From: Sphingopyxis sp. PAMC25046
GTDB lineage: Bacteria; Pseudomonadota; Alphaproteobacteria; Sphingomonadales; Sphingomonadaceae
Direction: 5' to 3'
DNA: 64,000 nt
NCBI RefSeq assembly: GCF_004795895.1
Contig: NZ_CP039250.1
Span: 682,001-746,000 of the forward strand
The notes under the pieces were generated by a model. The model had not been told where the DNA came from. It was given only the letters and a program-made list of their open reading frames with translations, and searched no databases. Below are positions 10,644-18,860 of this stretch, one piece after another. The position numbers and the translations under genes were made by a program. Each line of letters starts with the position of its first letter. The stretch's first letter is position 1.

Positions 10644-11650
10644 TGCGGGGCGTCCAGCTTCGCGCACCCGCTTCGCTCGACAATCTGACGCTCGTCGACC
10701 TGCCCGACCCGGGCGATCCGGGGCCGGGCGAGATTCGTGTGCGGCTGGCGGCCTCCTCGCTCAATTTCCACGACTATGCCGTCGTGACCGGAATGATCCC
10801 CGCCGCCGACGGTCGGATCCCGATGTCCGACGGCGCCGGGACGGTCGAAGCGGTCGGAGAGGGCGTGACGCAGTTCAAACCCGGAGACACGGCGGTGTCG
10901 ATCTTCTTCCCCGAATGGACCGACGGCGCGCCGCCCGCAACGGCGTTTCGCGGCGTGCCCGGTGACGGCGTCGACGGCTACGCGCGCGAGGCAGTGGTGA
11001 CGCCGGAACATTGGTTCACCCCCGCGCCGGATGGCTATTCGGCGGGCGAGGCGGCGACGCTGACCTGCGCCGGGCTGACCGCGTGGCGCGCGCTGTTCGT
11101 CGATGGCCGGACGCGGCCGGGTTCGACCGTGTTGGTACAGGGCAGCGGCGGTGTTTCGGTGTTCGCTTTGCAATTTGCGAAGGCCGCGGGCGCGCGGGTG
11201 ATTGCGACCAGCTCGTCCGATGCCAAACTCGATCGGCTGAAGGCGCTCGGTGCCGATGAGCTGATCAACTACAAGCAGGTGCCCGCATGGGGTGCAAAGG
11301 CGCTCGAACTGACCGGCGGCGGCGGGGTCGATACCGTTGTCGAAATCGGCGGCGCCGGCACGCTCGACCAGTCGATGGTCGCAGCGCGTGTCGGCGGGCA
11401 TGTCGCGCTGATCGGCGTGCTCGCCGGATTCGCGGGACCGGTTCAGACGGCGTTGCTGATGGCCAAGAATCTGCGTGTGCAGGGGCTGACCGTCGGCAGC
11501 CGCCAGCAACAGATCGATATGATCGCGGGAATCGAAGCAAACGGAATCCGGCCTGTCATCAGCGACCATTTCCCGCTCGAAAAGCTGGCCGATGCTTTTC
11601 GGCATCAGGCGGCGAACGCCCATTTCGGCAAGATCGTCGTCGATATTTAG
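10643..11650 (+). CDS. zinc-independent medium-chain NAD(P)H dehydrogenase/quinone reductase
   Basis: This 335-residue MDR-superfamily enzyme has the GroES-like N-terminal domain (SLNFHDYAVVTG about 39-50, MSDGAGTVEAVGEG about 60-73) and a Rossmann domain with the dinucleotide loop VLVQGSGGVSVFALQFAKA (about 162-180). It lacks the structural-zinc cysteine cluster of classical alcohol dehydrogenases, so a quinone or enone reductase activity is more likely than zinc alcohol dehydrogenase activity. The start overlaps the amidohydrolase stop by one base. Its TAG stop overlaps the TAA stop of the convergent DUF885-like gene. Confidence 0.88.
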   Translation: MRGVQLRAPASLDNLTLVDLPDPGDPGPGEIRVRLAASSLNFHDYAVVTGMIPAADGRIPMSDGAGTVEAVGEGVTQFKPGDTAVSIFFPEWTDGAPPATAFRGVPGDGVDGYAREAVVTPEHWFTPAPDGYSAGEAATLTCAGLTAWRALFVDGRTRPGSTVLVQGSGGVSVFALQFAKAAGARVIATSSSDAKLDRLKALGADELINYKQVPAWGAKALELTGGGGVDTVVEIGGAGTLDQSMVAARVGGHVALIGVLAGFAGPVQTALLMAKNLRVQGLTVGSRQQQIDMIAGIEANGIRPVISDHFPLEKLADAFRHQAANAHFGKIVVDI

Positions 11651-12999
11651 CGGGCCAGCAGATCCGAAGGCAAAGTCGGTTCGCTGACGAGTTTCGCCAT
11701 GCGCCGCCACATCTCGTCGCGCGTGGGCCGGCCTCGCTCGACATAAGCGCGCACCATCGTCTCGCCGAGACCATAGTTGATCACATAGCTGCGATACTGA
11801 TCGGTGAAGCCGATCGACTGTTCGGCGCGCTTTGCGGAGACGAGCATATATTTTTGCGTCAGCGCGATCGCGGTCGGTCGGTCGATCTCGCCGTCGAGAT
11901 ATTGCTGCGCAATCGTCAGCCGCGCGCCCGACGCGCGCTTGATCGCTTTCAATAGCTGCCAATAGCGGTCGTCCGACGGCACCGCGATCCCGGCGATCGG
12001 CATCAGCACGTCGCGTTCGGTGTCGGCCTTGCTGCGTTCGGGAAAGGCGAGGTCGATGCCGTAATTGGCGCTCCCCTCCGCGATCAGGCTTTGCGGGCTG
12101 TAGAGGGGATAGACGCTGAATTCGATCCAGCCGTTTTCCCTCACCAGCCTCTCTTCGAGCTTCATGTTGAGGAGGTGGTGCCCCGGATAACCCTCGTGAC
12201 AGCCGAGATCGAGCGCGCGCGACAGGCGGATCGGCAGGTCGGTGTTGACCTGGATCAGGCTGTGATAGCCGCCCTGATAATAGTTGTAGCCGCTCCAGCT
12301 CTTGCCGGTGACGAATTCGAGGCGAAAGCTCTCGTCCGCCGGCATCGGAATATGCGCCATGCTGCGCCCGCGGCAGCGCGCGATCGCGGCGTCGAAGGTC
12401 TTTTGCAGCCGATCCTTGGGAATGGTGAAGCCGTCGAGATAGGCCTCGACACGGTCGGCGAGCGCGCCGTCGCCGGGGACGAGCTCTTCGATCTTCGCGA
12501 GTTCGGGGTCGTAACTCGCGAGCGGTTTGAGCTGGGGGCGGACCCCGAACAGCCGCTCGGCTTCGTCGGCGAAAGCGAAACGCGTACCCTGCATCATCTG
12601 CAATCGCGTCTCGGCGGCGCGAAGCTGCGCGCGGAGGAAGGCGGCGCGGCGCTTGGCGAGGGGGCCGGAGAGGCGGCGCGCGGCAAGGTCGGCCGCCGCC
12701 ATCAACTCACGCGTCGCCGCGAGCAGCGCGGCCTTGTCGCGCGGCGCGGCCTCGGCCGCCTTCTGCAGTTCGGGCGGGCCATAATAGGCGTCGATATAGC
12801 CCGGCTCGTGCGTCCCGATTTCGAGGCTGAGGCGCAGATAGGCGGCGGCGATTTCATCGAGCGCCTTGGTCGAGGCGGCGGTGCGGCGCACGTCGAGCGT
12901 TGCGACGCCCGGTCCGGGGGCAGGCTGCTCGACCCCCGTGGCGGCGCAGCCCGAGAGGAGCGCGGCAGCAACCAGCGACGGCGAAATCAGTGTCTTCAT
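11647..12999 (-). CDS. DUF885-like lipoprotein metallopeptidase
   Basis: The 450-residue protein has a lipoprotein signal (LLSGC, Cys18) and a helical body with HEGYPGHH at 268-275, the HExxPGHH variant typical of DUF885 proteins related to gluzincin peptidases. A downstream Glu in LIAEGSANYG (about 304-313) could be the third zinc ligand. The substrate is unknown; it should act in the periplasm. It begins 10 bases after nhaA ends and is probably co-transcribed with it. I prefer the ATG at 12999 because the signal peptide starts there. Confidence 0.85.
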   Translation of the reverse strand: MKTLISPSLVAAALLSGCAATGVEQPAPGPGVATLDVRRTAASTKALDEIAAAYLRLSLEIGTHEPGYIDAYYGPPELQKAAEAAPRDKAALLAATRELMAAADLAARRLSGPLAKRRAAFLRAQLRAAETRLQMMQGTRFAFADEAERLFGVRPQLKPLASYDPELAKIEELVPGDGALADRVEAYLDGFTIPKDRLQKTFDAAIARCRGRSMAHIPMPADESFRLEFVTGKSWSGYNYYQGGYHSLIQVNTDLPIRLSRALDLGCHEGYPGHHLLNMKLEERLVRENGWIEFSVYPLYSPQSLIAEGSANYGIDLAFPERSKADTERDVLMPIAGIAVPSDDRYWQLLKAIKRASGARLTIAQQYLDGEIDRPTAIALTQKYMLVSAKRAEQSIGFTDQYRSYVINYGLGETMVRAYVERGRPTRDEMWRRMAKLVSEPTLPSDLLAR

Positions 13000-13009
13000 G
13001 CCCGGCTGC

Positions 13010-14284
13010 TTAGCCGTGCGCTTCGGACGTGTCACGCACATCGCCGTCGGTGGCGATCTCGCCGTTCGAGGCGCTTTCGACCGCGCTATGCTGCGGATGA
13101 AGCGGCGCGAAGCGGAGCACGGCGAAGCCGACGAGCGCGGCCACCAGCGACCCCATCAAAATGCCGATCTTCGCTTCCTCGATCAGCAGCGCGTCGCCGG
13201 GGAACGCGAGCCCGCCGATGAAAAGGCTCATCGTGAAGCCGATCCCGCACAGCATCGCGACGCCATAGACCTGTAGCCAGGTCGCACCGCGGAGGCGGCC
13301 CGCAATGCCGAGTTTGACCGAAAGCCAGACGCTGCCGAAGATACCGATCTGCTTGCCGAGGAACAGGCCTGCGGCGATGCCGAGCGGTAGCGGCGCAAGG
13401 ATCTGGTCGATGCCGAGGCCTCGGATGTCGACCCCGGCGTTGGCGAAACCGAACAGTGGCACGATCGCGAAGGCGACCCATGGGTGCAGCGCATGTTCGA
13501 GCCGGTGCAGCGGCGAGGTCTGGCTATCGGGCGCGCCGGGCGTGCGCTCGAAAGGGATCGTCATTGCCGCGAGCACGCCGGCGATCGTTGCATGCACGCC
13601 CGAAAGCAGCATGGCGTACCAGAGGAGGAGGAACATCAGCAGATAGAGGATGAGGCTCTTCACCCCCGCGCGGTTCATCGCGTACATGAAGGCGAGGATC
13701 GCGGCGGCCGCACCGAGCGCCATGACATTGATCTTGGCGGTGTAGAAAAGTGCGATGATCGCGACCGCCCCCATGTCGTCGACGATCGCGACGGTAACGA
13801 GGAACAGTTTGAGCGAGGTCGGCGCGCGCTTGCCGAGCAGCGCGAGCACCCCCATCGCAAAGGCGATGTCGGTCGCTGCCGGAATCGCCCAGCCCTGCGC
13901 GAGCCCCGGCTCCTTCCCGGCGAAGAGCATGTAGAGCGCCGCCGGCACCGCCATACCTGCCGCCGCAGCGATGAAAGGCAACCGCCGCCGGTCCCAGCTC
14001 GCGAGCCGGCCATCGACGAACTCGCGCTTGATCTCGAGCCCGACAAGCAGGAAAAACACCGCCATCAGCCCGTCGTTGATCCACAGGTGAACCGTCATCG
14101 GACCGAGCTTCTCCGTGAGAACAGGGCCGGTCACCGCATGAATAGCGTGTTCGTAAGTCTCGGCGAACGCTGAATTGGCGACAATCATCGCCAAAATGGC
14201 GGCGAAAATGAGCAGCATGCCGCCGGCGCTCTCGCTTTCAAGAAAATCACGCAATGCAGAACGAGGCGGAAAACTGCGAGTCAT
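13010..14284 (-). CDS. nhaA: Na+/H+ antiporter NhaA
   Basis: The 424-residue protein is a complete NhaA with about 12 membrane helices. Ion-binding aspartates are in place: Asp139 in PAATDIAFAMG and the pair Asp169-Asp170 in AIVDDMGAVAI, matching E. coli D133, D163 and D164. It exchanges external protons for internal Na+ or Li+ at the inner membrane. AGGAAA precedes the ATG. The 5' leader contains a perfect 10-bp-stem hairpin (14336-14364), suggesting RNA-level or transcriptional control. The C-terminal tail is acidic and hydrophilic. Confidence 0.97.
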   Translation of the reverse strand: MTRSFPPRSALRDFLESESAGGMLLIFAAILAMIVANSAFAETYEHAIHAVTGPVLTEKLGPMTVHLWINDGLMAVFFLLVGLEIKREFVDGRLASWDRRRLPFIAAAAGMAVPAALYMLFAGKEPGLAQGWAIPAATDIAFAMGVLALLGKRAPTSLKLFLVTVAIVDDMGAVAIIALFYTAKINVMALGAAAAILAFMYAMNRAGVKSLILYLLMFLLLWYAMLLSGVHATIAGVLAAMTIPFERTPGAPDSQTSPLHRLEHALHPWVAFAIVPLFGFANAGVDIRGLGIDQILAPLPLGIAAGLFLGKQIGIFGSVWLSVKLGIAGRLRGATWLQVYGVAMLCGIGFTMSLFIGGLAFPGDALLIEEAKIGILMGSLVAALVGFAVLRFAPLHPQHSAVESASNGEIATDGDVRDTSEAHG

Positions 14285-14335
14285 GGGTAAGCTATTTCCT
14301 TATTTCGTCAGCGAATTTGACAGTTGAGCGTTGAT

Positions 14336-14364
14336 ATGGGCCCGGCTTTACAAACCGGGCCCAT
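14336..14364 (-). promoter_or_regulatory. perfect hairpin in the nhaA 5' leader
   Basis: ATGGGCCCGG and CCGGGCCCAT are perfect inverted 10-base arms around a 9-base loop, 51 bases upstream of the nhaA start in the 138-base gap to the divergent glycosyltransferase gene. There is no T-run after it in either direction, so it is not a simple terminator. A second small inverted repeat (ATGAC-N5-GTCAT, 14386-14400) lies beside it. A cation-sensing leader RNA or a regulator site are both possible; this is inference. Confidence 0.6.
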
Positions 14365-14422
14365 TCACTAGCACTATAGATGGAAATGACATTAGGTCAT
14401 CGAGGGGCGCGGGGCTAGCATA

Positions 14423-15847
14423 TTGGGGCTATCGACCGCATGGCTGGAATGGCTGGTGCTGGGAGCCGGCCATGAACTGATGCTGTTCGCATCGGTCGGC
14501 ATATTGCTGATCGGGCTCGACGACTTGCTGCTCGACGCCTTGTGGCTGGCGACGCGCCGCCGCGACCCTGCGGCGCTCCCCGACGCGCCGCCGATCGACG
14601 GGCGCTTCGCGGTGTTCGTGCCCGCTTGGGACGAAGCCGAAGTGCTTCCCGCGATGCTGCACCGCACGCTCGCGGCATGGCAGGGGGAGGATTTCCGGTT
14701 GTATGTCGGCTGCTACCCCAACGACGCCGCGACGCTGTTCGCCGTGTCGCCGCTGGTCGCGCGCGACCGGCGGCTGCGGCTGGTGATCGGGGGTCGCGAG
14801 GGGCCGACGACCAAGGGCGACAATCTTAATCATCTGTGGGCGGCGCTCGCCGAGGACGAACGCGCCGAAGGCATGCGGTTCGCCGCCATCGTCCTCCACG
14901 ATGCCGAAGATCATGTCCATCGGGGCGAACTTGCGCTCTATCGCCGCTATCTCGGTGAAAATGCGATGGTGCAAATTCCCGTAGTCCCGCTGATCAAGCG
15001 CGAGGAACGCTGGGTCGGCGGGCATTATGGCGACGAATTTGCCGAAGCGCATGGCAAGGAGCTGGTCGTGCGCTCGCGGCTCGGCCTGCCCCTTCCGTCG
15101 GCCGGGGTCGGCTGTGCGCTGACCCGTACCGCGCTGGCGCTGCTGGCGATCGAGCGCGGCGGCGAACCCTTTCGCTGCGACAGCCTGACCGAAGATTATG
15201 AGATCGGGATGGTGATCGGCGCCTATGGCCTTGGCACGCGCTTCATCGACACGGTCGGATCCGCCGGCGACCGGATCGTGTCGCGTGGCGCTTTTCCGGG
15301 CGAGGTTGAAAAGGCGGTGCGGCAAAAATCGCGCTGGATTGCTGGAATCTCGCTTGCCGGATGGGATCATCTGGGCTGGCCGGGTTCGCGGCAGGTCGAC
15401 GCGGGGGGCTCCGCGAACCGCACCTGGCTCGCGCGGTGGATGCTGTGGCGCGATCGCCGTGCGCCGCTCGCCGCCCTCGTCCTCCTCGCCGCCTATGTCG
15501 GGGCGATCCTGACCGGGCTGGGTCTGGCGGGGGGCGCGCTTCTCGGCTGGAATGCGATCGTCGTCGGAGAGGATATGCGGCTGCTCCTCGCGCTCAATCT
15601 GCTGCTGCTCTGTTGGCGACTGGGCATGCGCGGTCATTTCACGGCGCGCTGGTATGGCCTTGGCGAAGCGCTGCTTTCGGTGCCGCGCGCCTTTGTCGCG
15701 AACATCATCGCGATTCTCGCGGCGCGCCGTGCGGTCACCCTCTACTGGCGAATGCTGCGATCGGGCGAAGTGGTGTGGGACAAGACCGACCATTGCCGAA
15801 GCGAGCCGGTCCAAGAGGATGCGTTCGTCCGGAGGGCCGCGCGATGA
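14423..15847 (+). CDS. NfrB-like processive family-2 glycosyltransferase
   Basis: The 474-residue protein has one or two N-terminal membrane helices, a GT2 catalytic domain (about 60-320) and about four C-terminal helices. Cellulose-synthase-type residues are all present: Asp70 (AWDEAE), the D160-A-E-D163 metal motif, T257-E-D259 and Q301KSRW305. It resembles the glycosyltransferase part of NfrB, which makes a secreted polysaccharide in E. coli, but the c-di-GMP-binding MshEN-type domain of NfrB is absent. The start is a TTG; no in-frame ATG gives the N-terminal helix. Its stop overlaps the next gene's ATG, so the two are coupled. Confidence 0.85.
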   Translation: MGLSTAWLEWLVLGAGHELMLFASVGILLIGLDDLLLDALWLATRRRDPAALPDAPPIDGRFAVFVPAWDEAEVLPAMLHRTLAAWQGEDFRLYVGCYPNDAATLFAVSPLVARDRRLRLVIGGREGPTTKGDNLNHLWAALAEDERAEGMRFAAIVLHDAEDHVHRGELALYRRYLGENAMVQIPVVPLIKREERWVGGHYGDEFAEAHGKELVVRSRLGLPLPSAGVGCALTRTALALLAIERGGEPFRCDSLTEDYEIGMVIGAYGLGTRFIDTVGSAGDRIVSRGAFPGEVEKAVRQKSRWIAGISLAGWDHLGWPGSRQVDAGGSANRTWLARWMLWRDRRAPLAALVLLAAYVGAILTGLGLAGGALLGWNAIVVGEDMRLLLALNLLLLCWRLGMRGHFTARWYGLGEALLSVPRAFVANIIAILAARRAVTLYWRMLRSGEVVWDKTDHCRSEPVQEDAFVRRAAR

Positions 15848-16989
15848 TGGCGCGGCGCATCGGCGCGCGTCGCGACGCACCGGCGCTGCGCTTCCTGCTG
15901 CTGTGCGTCGGCGGCTGGATCGCCCTGCGCATCATGATGACGTGGAATCCCGCCATGTCGGTGCCCCCCGATGGGCCGGCGGTGCCGTGGGCGCCGCCTT
16001 CACCCTTTGCAACCGGAGGCGGCCTGGCGGACAGCGGGTCCTTTGCCGATGGCGTGCCGGAGAAGGGCATGTCGGCGCAACGCGCGGGCCTCGCGCGTCC
16101 TTTGGCGGCACCGCGGCCAGATGACTCCGATGCACCGCCCCCCGCGGAGGTCCGGACACCTTCGGGAGGCTTCGCCGCCGACCGCCACAACCTTCGCCTT
16201 GCGCTGATGGCGCGCCTATTACCGTCGCGGCCGGGAGAGGGGGCGCGTTCGGCGGTGGGCGGGAGCGCGCCCTTGTGGTTCCCGCCGGCCGCGACGACGA
16301 CAGCTGCGCCCGGACAGGGCGCGCCCTTCTGGATCCGGCGTCAGCTTTCGAGCTGGTCGCTCGGAAGCTGGCTCTATCTGCGCCAGGGGTCGGGGGATGC
16401 GCCCGAAACCATCGTCGGTGCCGGCCAGCTCGGGGGCAGCCAGGCGGGCCTTCGGCTCGCTTATGGTTTCGGGGACACCGGCCGTTTGCGCGCCTTTGGC
16501 CGTGCGACGATCGCGCTGCAACGGACGCGCCAGCGCGAGCTGGCCTTCGGTCTCGCCTTTGCCCCGCTGGCGCAATTGCCGGTCGATCTCGCGATCGAGC
16601 AGCGCGTTGCGGCCGGACCCGAAGGCCGCACCGCGCTCGCCGTCATGGCCAGCGGCGGTGTTTCGGATGTCGCACTTCCCGCCGGCTTCCGGCTCGATGC
16701 CTATGCGCAGGCCGGCATCGTCGGCGCGCGGCGGCGCGACGGCTTCGCCGACGGGGCTATCGTCGTCGATCATCGCCTCGGCGCCCGCGAGACCTCGCTG
16801 CGGCTTGGCGCGCTTGCCGCGGGCGCGGTGCAGCCCGGCGTGGCGCGCGTCGATGTCGGGCCGCGGCTGACGCTGCGCCTTCCCGACGTGGGCGAAGGCA
16901 GCCGGATCGCGCTCGACTGGCGTCAGCGCGTCGCGGGCGACGCGCGCCCCGAAAGCGGCCTTGCCCTGACCCTCGCCGCGGACTTCTGA
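15844..16989 (+). CDS. putative outer-membrane beta-barrel partner of the NfrB-like transferase
   Basis: The 381-residue product starts with a basic segment and a hydrophobic helix (about 15-37), then about 110 residues rich in Pro, Gly and Ala. A C-terminal part of about 220 residues has alternating polar/apolar strands and ends in a terminal Phe (LTLAADF), the usual signature of an outer-membrane barrel. By position it corresponds to NfrA, but it lacks the TPR region and is far shorter. The ATG overlaps the preceding stop, so it is coupled to the transferase. The exporter role is inferred from context and topology only. Confidence 0.65.
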   Translation: MMARRIGARRDAPALRFLLLCVGGWIALRIMMTWNPAMSVPPDGPAVPWAPPSPFATGGGLADSGSFADGVPEKGMSAQRAGLARPLAAPRPDDSDAPPPAEVRTPSGGFAADRHNLRLALMARLLPSRPGEGARSAVGGSAPLWFPPAATTTAAPGQGAPFWIRRQLSSWSLGSWLYLRQGSGDAPETIVGAGQLGGSQAGLRLAYGFGDTGRLRAFGRATIALQRTRQRELAFGLAFAPLAQLPVDLAIEQRVAAGPEGRTALAVMASGGVSDVALPAGFRLDAYAQAGIVGARRRDGFADGAIVVDHRLGARETSLRLGALAAGAVQPGVARVDVGPRLTLRLPDVGEGSRIALDWRQRVAGDARPESGLALTLAADF

Positions 16990-17095
16990 TTGAGCACGAA
17001 ATAAGGCGCTACAGCCGATTCCCCGTGCTGGAAAAATGGTCTAGGGTCCTTGGAATCGGCGCTCTTCCGGCGTCGTCGATACGCATTCGGGGCCC

Positions 17096-18004
17096 ATGGA
17101 TCTCTATCTCCCAGTTGCCAATCTTTCGGTCAATGCGCTGGTCATCATCCTGCTCGGTGGCGGGGTGGGCTTTCTGTCGGGCATGTTCGGCGTCGGCGGC
17201 GGCTTCCTCACCACGCCGCTGCTCATCTTCTATGGCATTCCGCCGACGGTCGCCGCCGCTTCGGCCGCGACGCAGGTCACGGGCGCCAGCGTGTCGGGCG
17301 CGCTCGCGCATCTCGAGCGCGGCGGGGTCGACCTGCGCATGGGAACGGTGCTCGTCGCGGGCGGCCTCGTCGGCTCGCTGATCGGCGCGGGACTGTTCGA
17401 ACTGCTCACCGCATGGGGTCAGATCGATACGGTGATCAACATACTCTATGTCGTGCTGCTCGGCTCGGTCGGCGGGATCATGGCGCGCGAGGCGTTGAGC
17501 GCGCTGCGCACCATGCGCGCCGGGCTGCCCGCGCCGGCGCGCAAACGGCGCCACCACCCGATGGTCGCCAACCTGCCGCTGCGCTGGCGCTTCTATCGTT
17601 CGGGCCTCTATATCTCGCCGCTCGCGCCGCTGATCCTCGGCATGGCGGTCGGCATATTGACGATGCTGCTCGGCGTCGGCGGCGGCTTCATCATGGTGCC
17701 CGCGATGATCTTCCTGCTCGGCATGGGGACGCAGGTGGTCGTCGGGACCTCGCTGTTCCAGATCTTGTTCGTGACGATCGCGACGACGATGGTCCACGCG
17801 ATGACGACGGGCGCGGTCGACATCGTGCTCGCCGGACTGCTGCTGCTCGGCAGCGTCACCGGGGCGCAGATCGGCGCGCGCTTCGCCCAGCGGGTGAAAC
17901 CCGAATATCTGCGCATGGCGCTGGCGGTCATCGTGCTGCTCGTCGCGGCGCGCATGGCGGTCGACCTCTTCATACGCCCCGACGAAATCTACACGGTGCA
18001 ATGA
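17096..18004 (+). CDS. TauE/SafE family sulfite/organosulfonate exporter
   Basis: The 302-residue membrane protein has two homologous halves of the TauE fold, each opening with a glycine-rich helix: GGGVGFLSGMFGVGGGFL near residue 22 and MAVGILTMLLGVGGGFIMVP near residue 183. About eight helices are predictable. Relatives export sulfite, sulfonates or related anions. The stop overlaps the start of the next gene by 4 bases (ATGA), so it works with the TIGR02186-type exported protein. Confidence 0.9.
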   Translation: MDLYLPVANLSVNALVIILLGGGVGFLSGMFGVGGGFLTTPLLIFYGIPPTVAAASAATQVTGASVSGALAHLERGGVDLRMGTVLVAGGLVGSLIGAGLFELLTAWGQIDTVINILYVVLLGSVGGIMAREALSALRTMRAGLPAPARKRRHHPMVANLPLRWRFYRSGLYISPLAPLILGMAVGILTMLLGVGGGFIMVPAMIFLLGMGTQVVVGTSLFQILFVTIATTMVHAMTTGAVDIVLAGLLLLGSVTGAQIGARFAQRVKPEYLRMALAVIVLLVAARMAVDLFIRPDEIYTVQ

Positions 18005-18774
18005 CCCGGGTTCGCGCCTTTGTCCTTGCGCTCGCATTCGCGCTGCTGCCAACAGCCGCGGCGAGCGCCGCCGATCCGCGGCTCGTCCCCGACGTATCGA
18101 GCCGCGCGATCGACATCCAGTACAGCTTCACCGGCGAGGAACTGCTGCTGTTCGGCGCGATCCTCTATCCCGGCCAGCGCCTGCCCGACGACCGCGCCGA
18201 CATCGTTGTCGTGCTCAAGGGGCCGGTGCGGCCGATCGTGCTGCGCGAAAAGCGCCGTGTGGCGGGGATATGGGTTAATGCGAACAGCATCCGGCTGCGC
18301 ACCTCGCCCGGCTTCTATGCGATCGGATCGTCGCGGCCGATCGACAAGCTGGTCGACGAACGGACCGCGGCAATCTTCGAGCTCGGCCTTGCCAATCTGT
18401 CGATGTCGCCGACCGGATTTCCGGAAGCGAAAACGCTCGGACGGTTCGAAGCGGGGCTCATCGACCTTTATCGCCGCGCGGGGCTATTCGTCGAAAACCC
18501 CGCCGCGGTCGAAATCACCGAGGGCGTGCTCTATCGCGCCCGCATTCCCGTGCCGGCGCGCGTGCCGGTGGGTACCTATCGCGCCGAAACCTATCTGATC
18601 AGCCGCGGCCGGGTGCTCGCGGTCGCGGCGCGCGACGTCCAGATCCGCAAGGCCGGGTTCGAACGCTTCGTCGCGCTCGCGGCGGAGCGCCATGGCTTTC
18701 TCTATGGTCTTTCCGCGGTGCTCCTGTCGCTCGTGCTCGGCTATGGCGCATCTGCGATTTTCCGCCGCCGTTAG
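18001..18774 (+). CDS. TIGR02186 / Alph_Pro_TM family protein
   Basis: The 257-residue protein has a signal peptide (cleavage near ASA-AD, residue 22), a periplasmic beta-rich domain and a single C-terminal membrane helix (about 232-252) followed by a basic tail. The sequence fits the alphaproteobacterial family almost always encoded beside TauE exporters (SSRAIDIQYSFTGEELLLFG near the N-terminus). Its function is not known; an accessory or substrate-capture role for the exporter is inferred from the 4-base overlap. Confidence 0.85.
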   Translation: MTRVRAFVLALAFALLPTAAASAADPRLVPDVSSRAIDIQYSFTGEELLLFGAILYPGQRLPDDRADIVVVLKGPVRPIVLREKRRVAGIWVNANSIRLRTSPGFYAIGSSRPIDKLVDERTAAIFELGLANLSMSPTGFPEAKTLGRFEAGLIDLYRRAGLFVENPAAVEITEGVLYRARIPVPARVPVGTYRAETYLISRGRVLAVAARDVQIRKAGFERFVALAAERHGFLYGLSAVLLSLVLGYGASAIFRRR

Positions 18775-18860
18775 ACACAAGCTTTTAGTCCTAAGTTCAC
18801 GGCCTATTTACCCTCGTCTGCGATAGCTGGAGCCGGGACCACAATAGGCGGGGCGGATAT

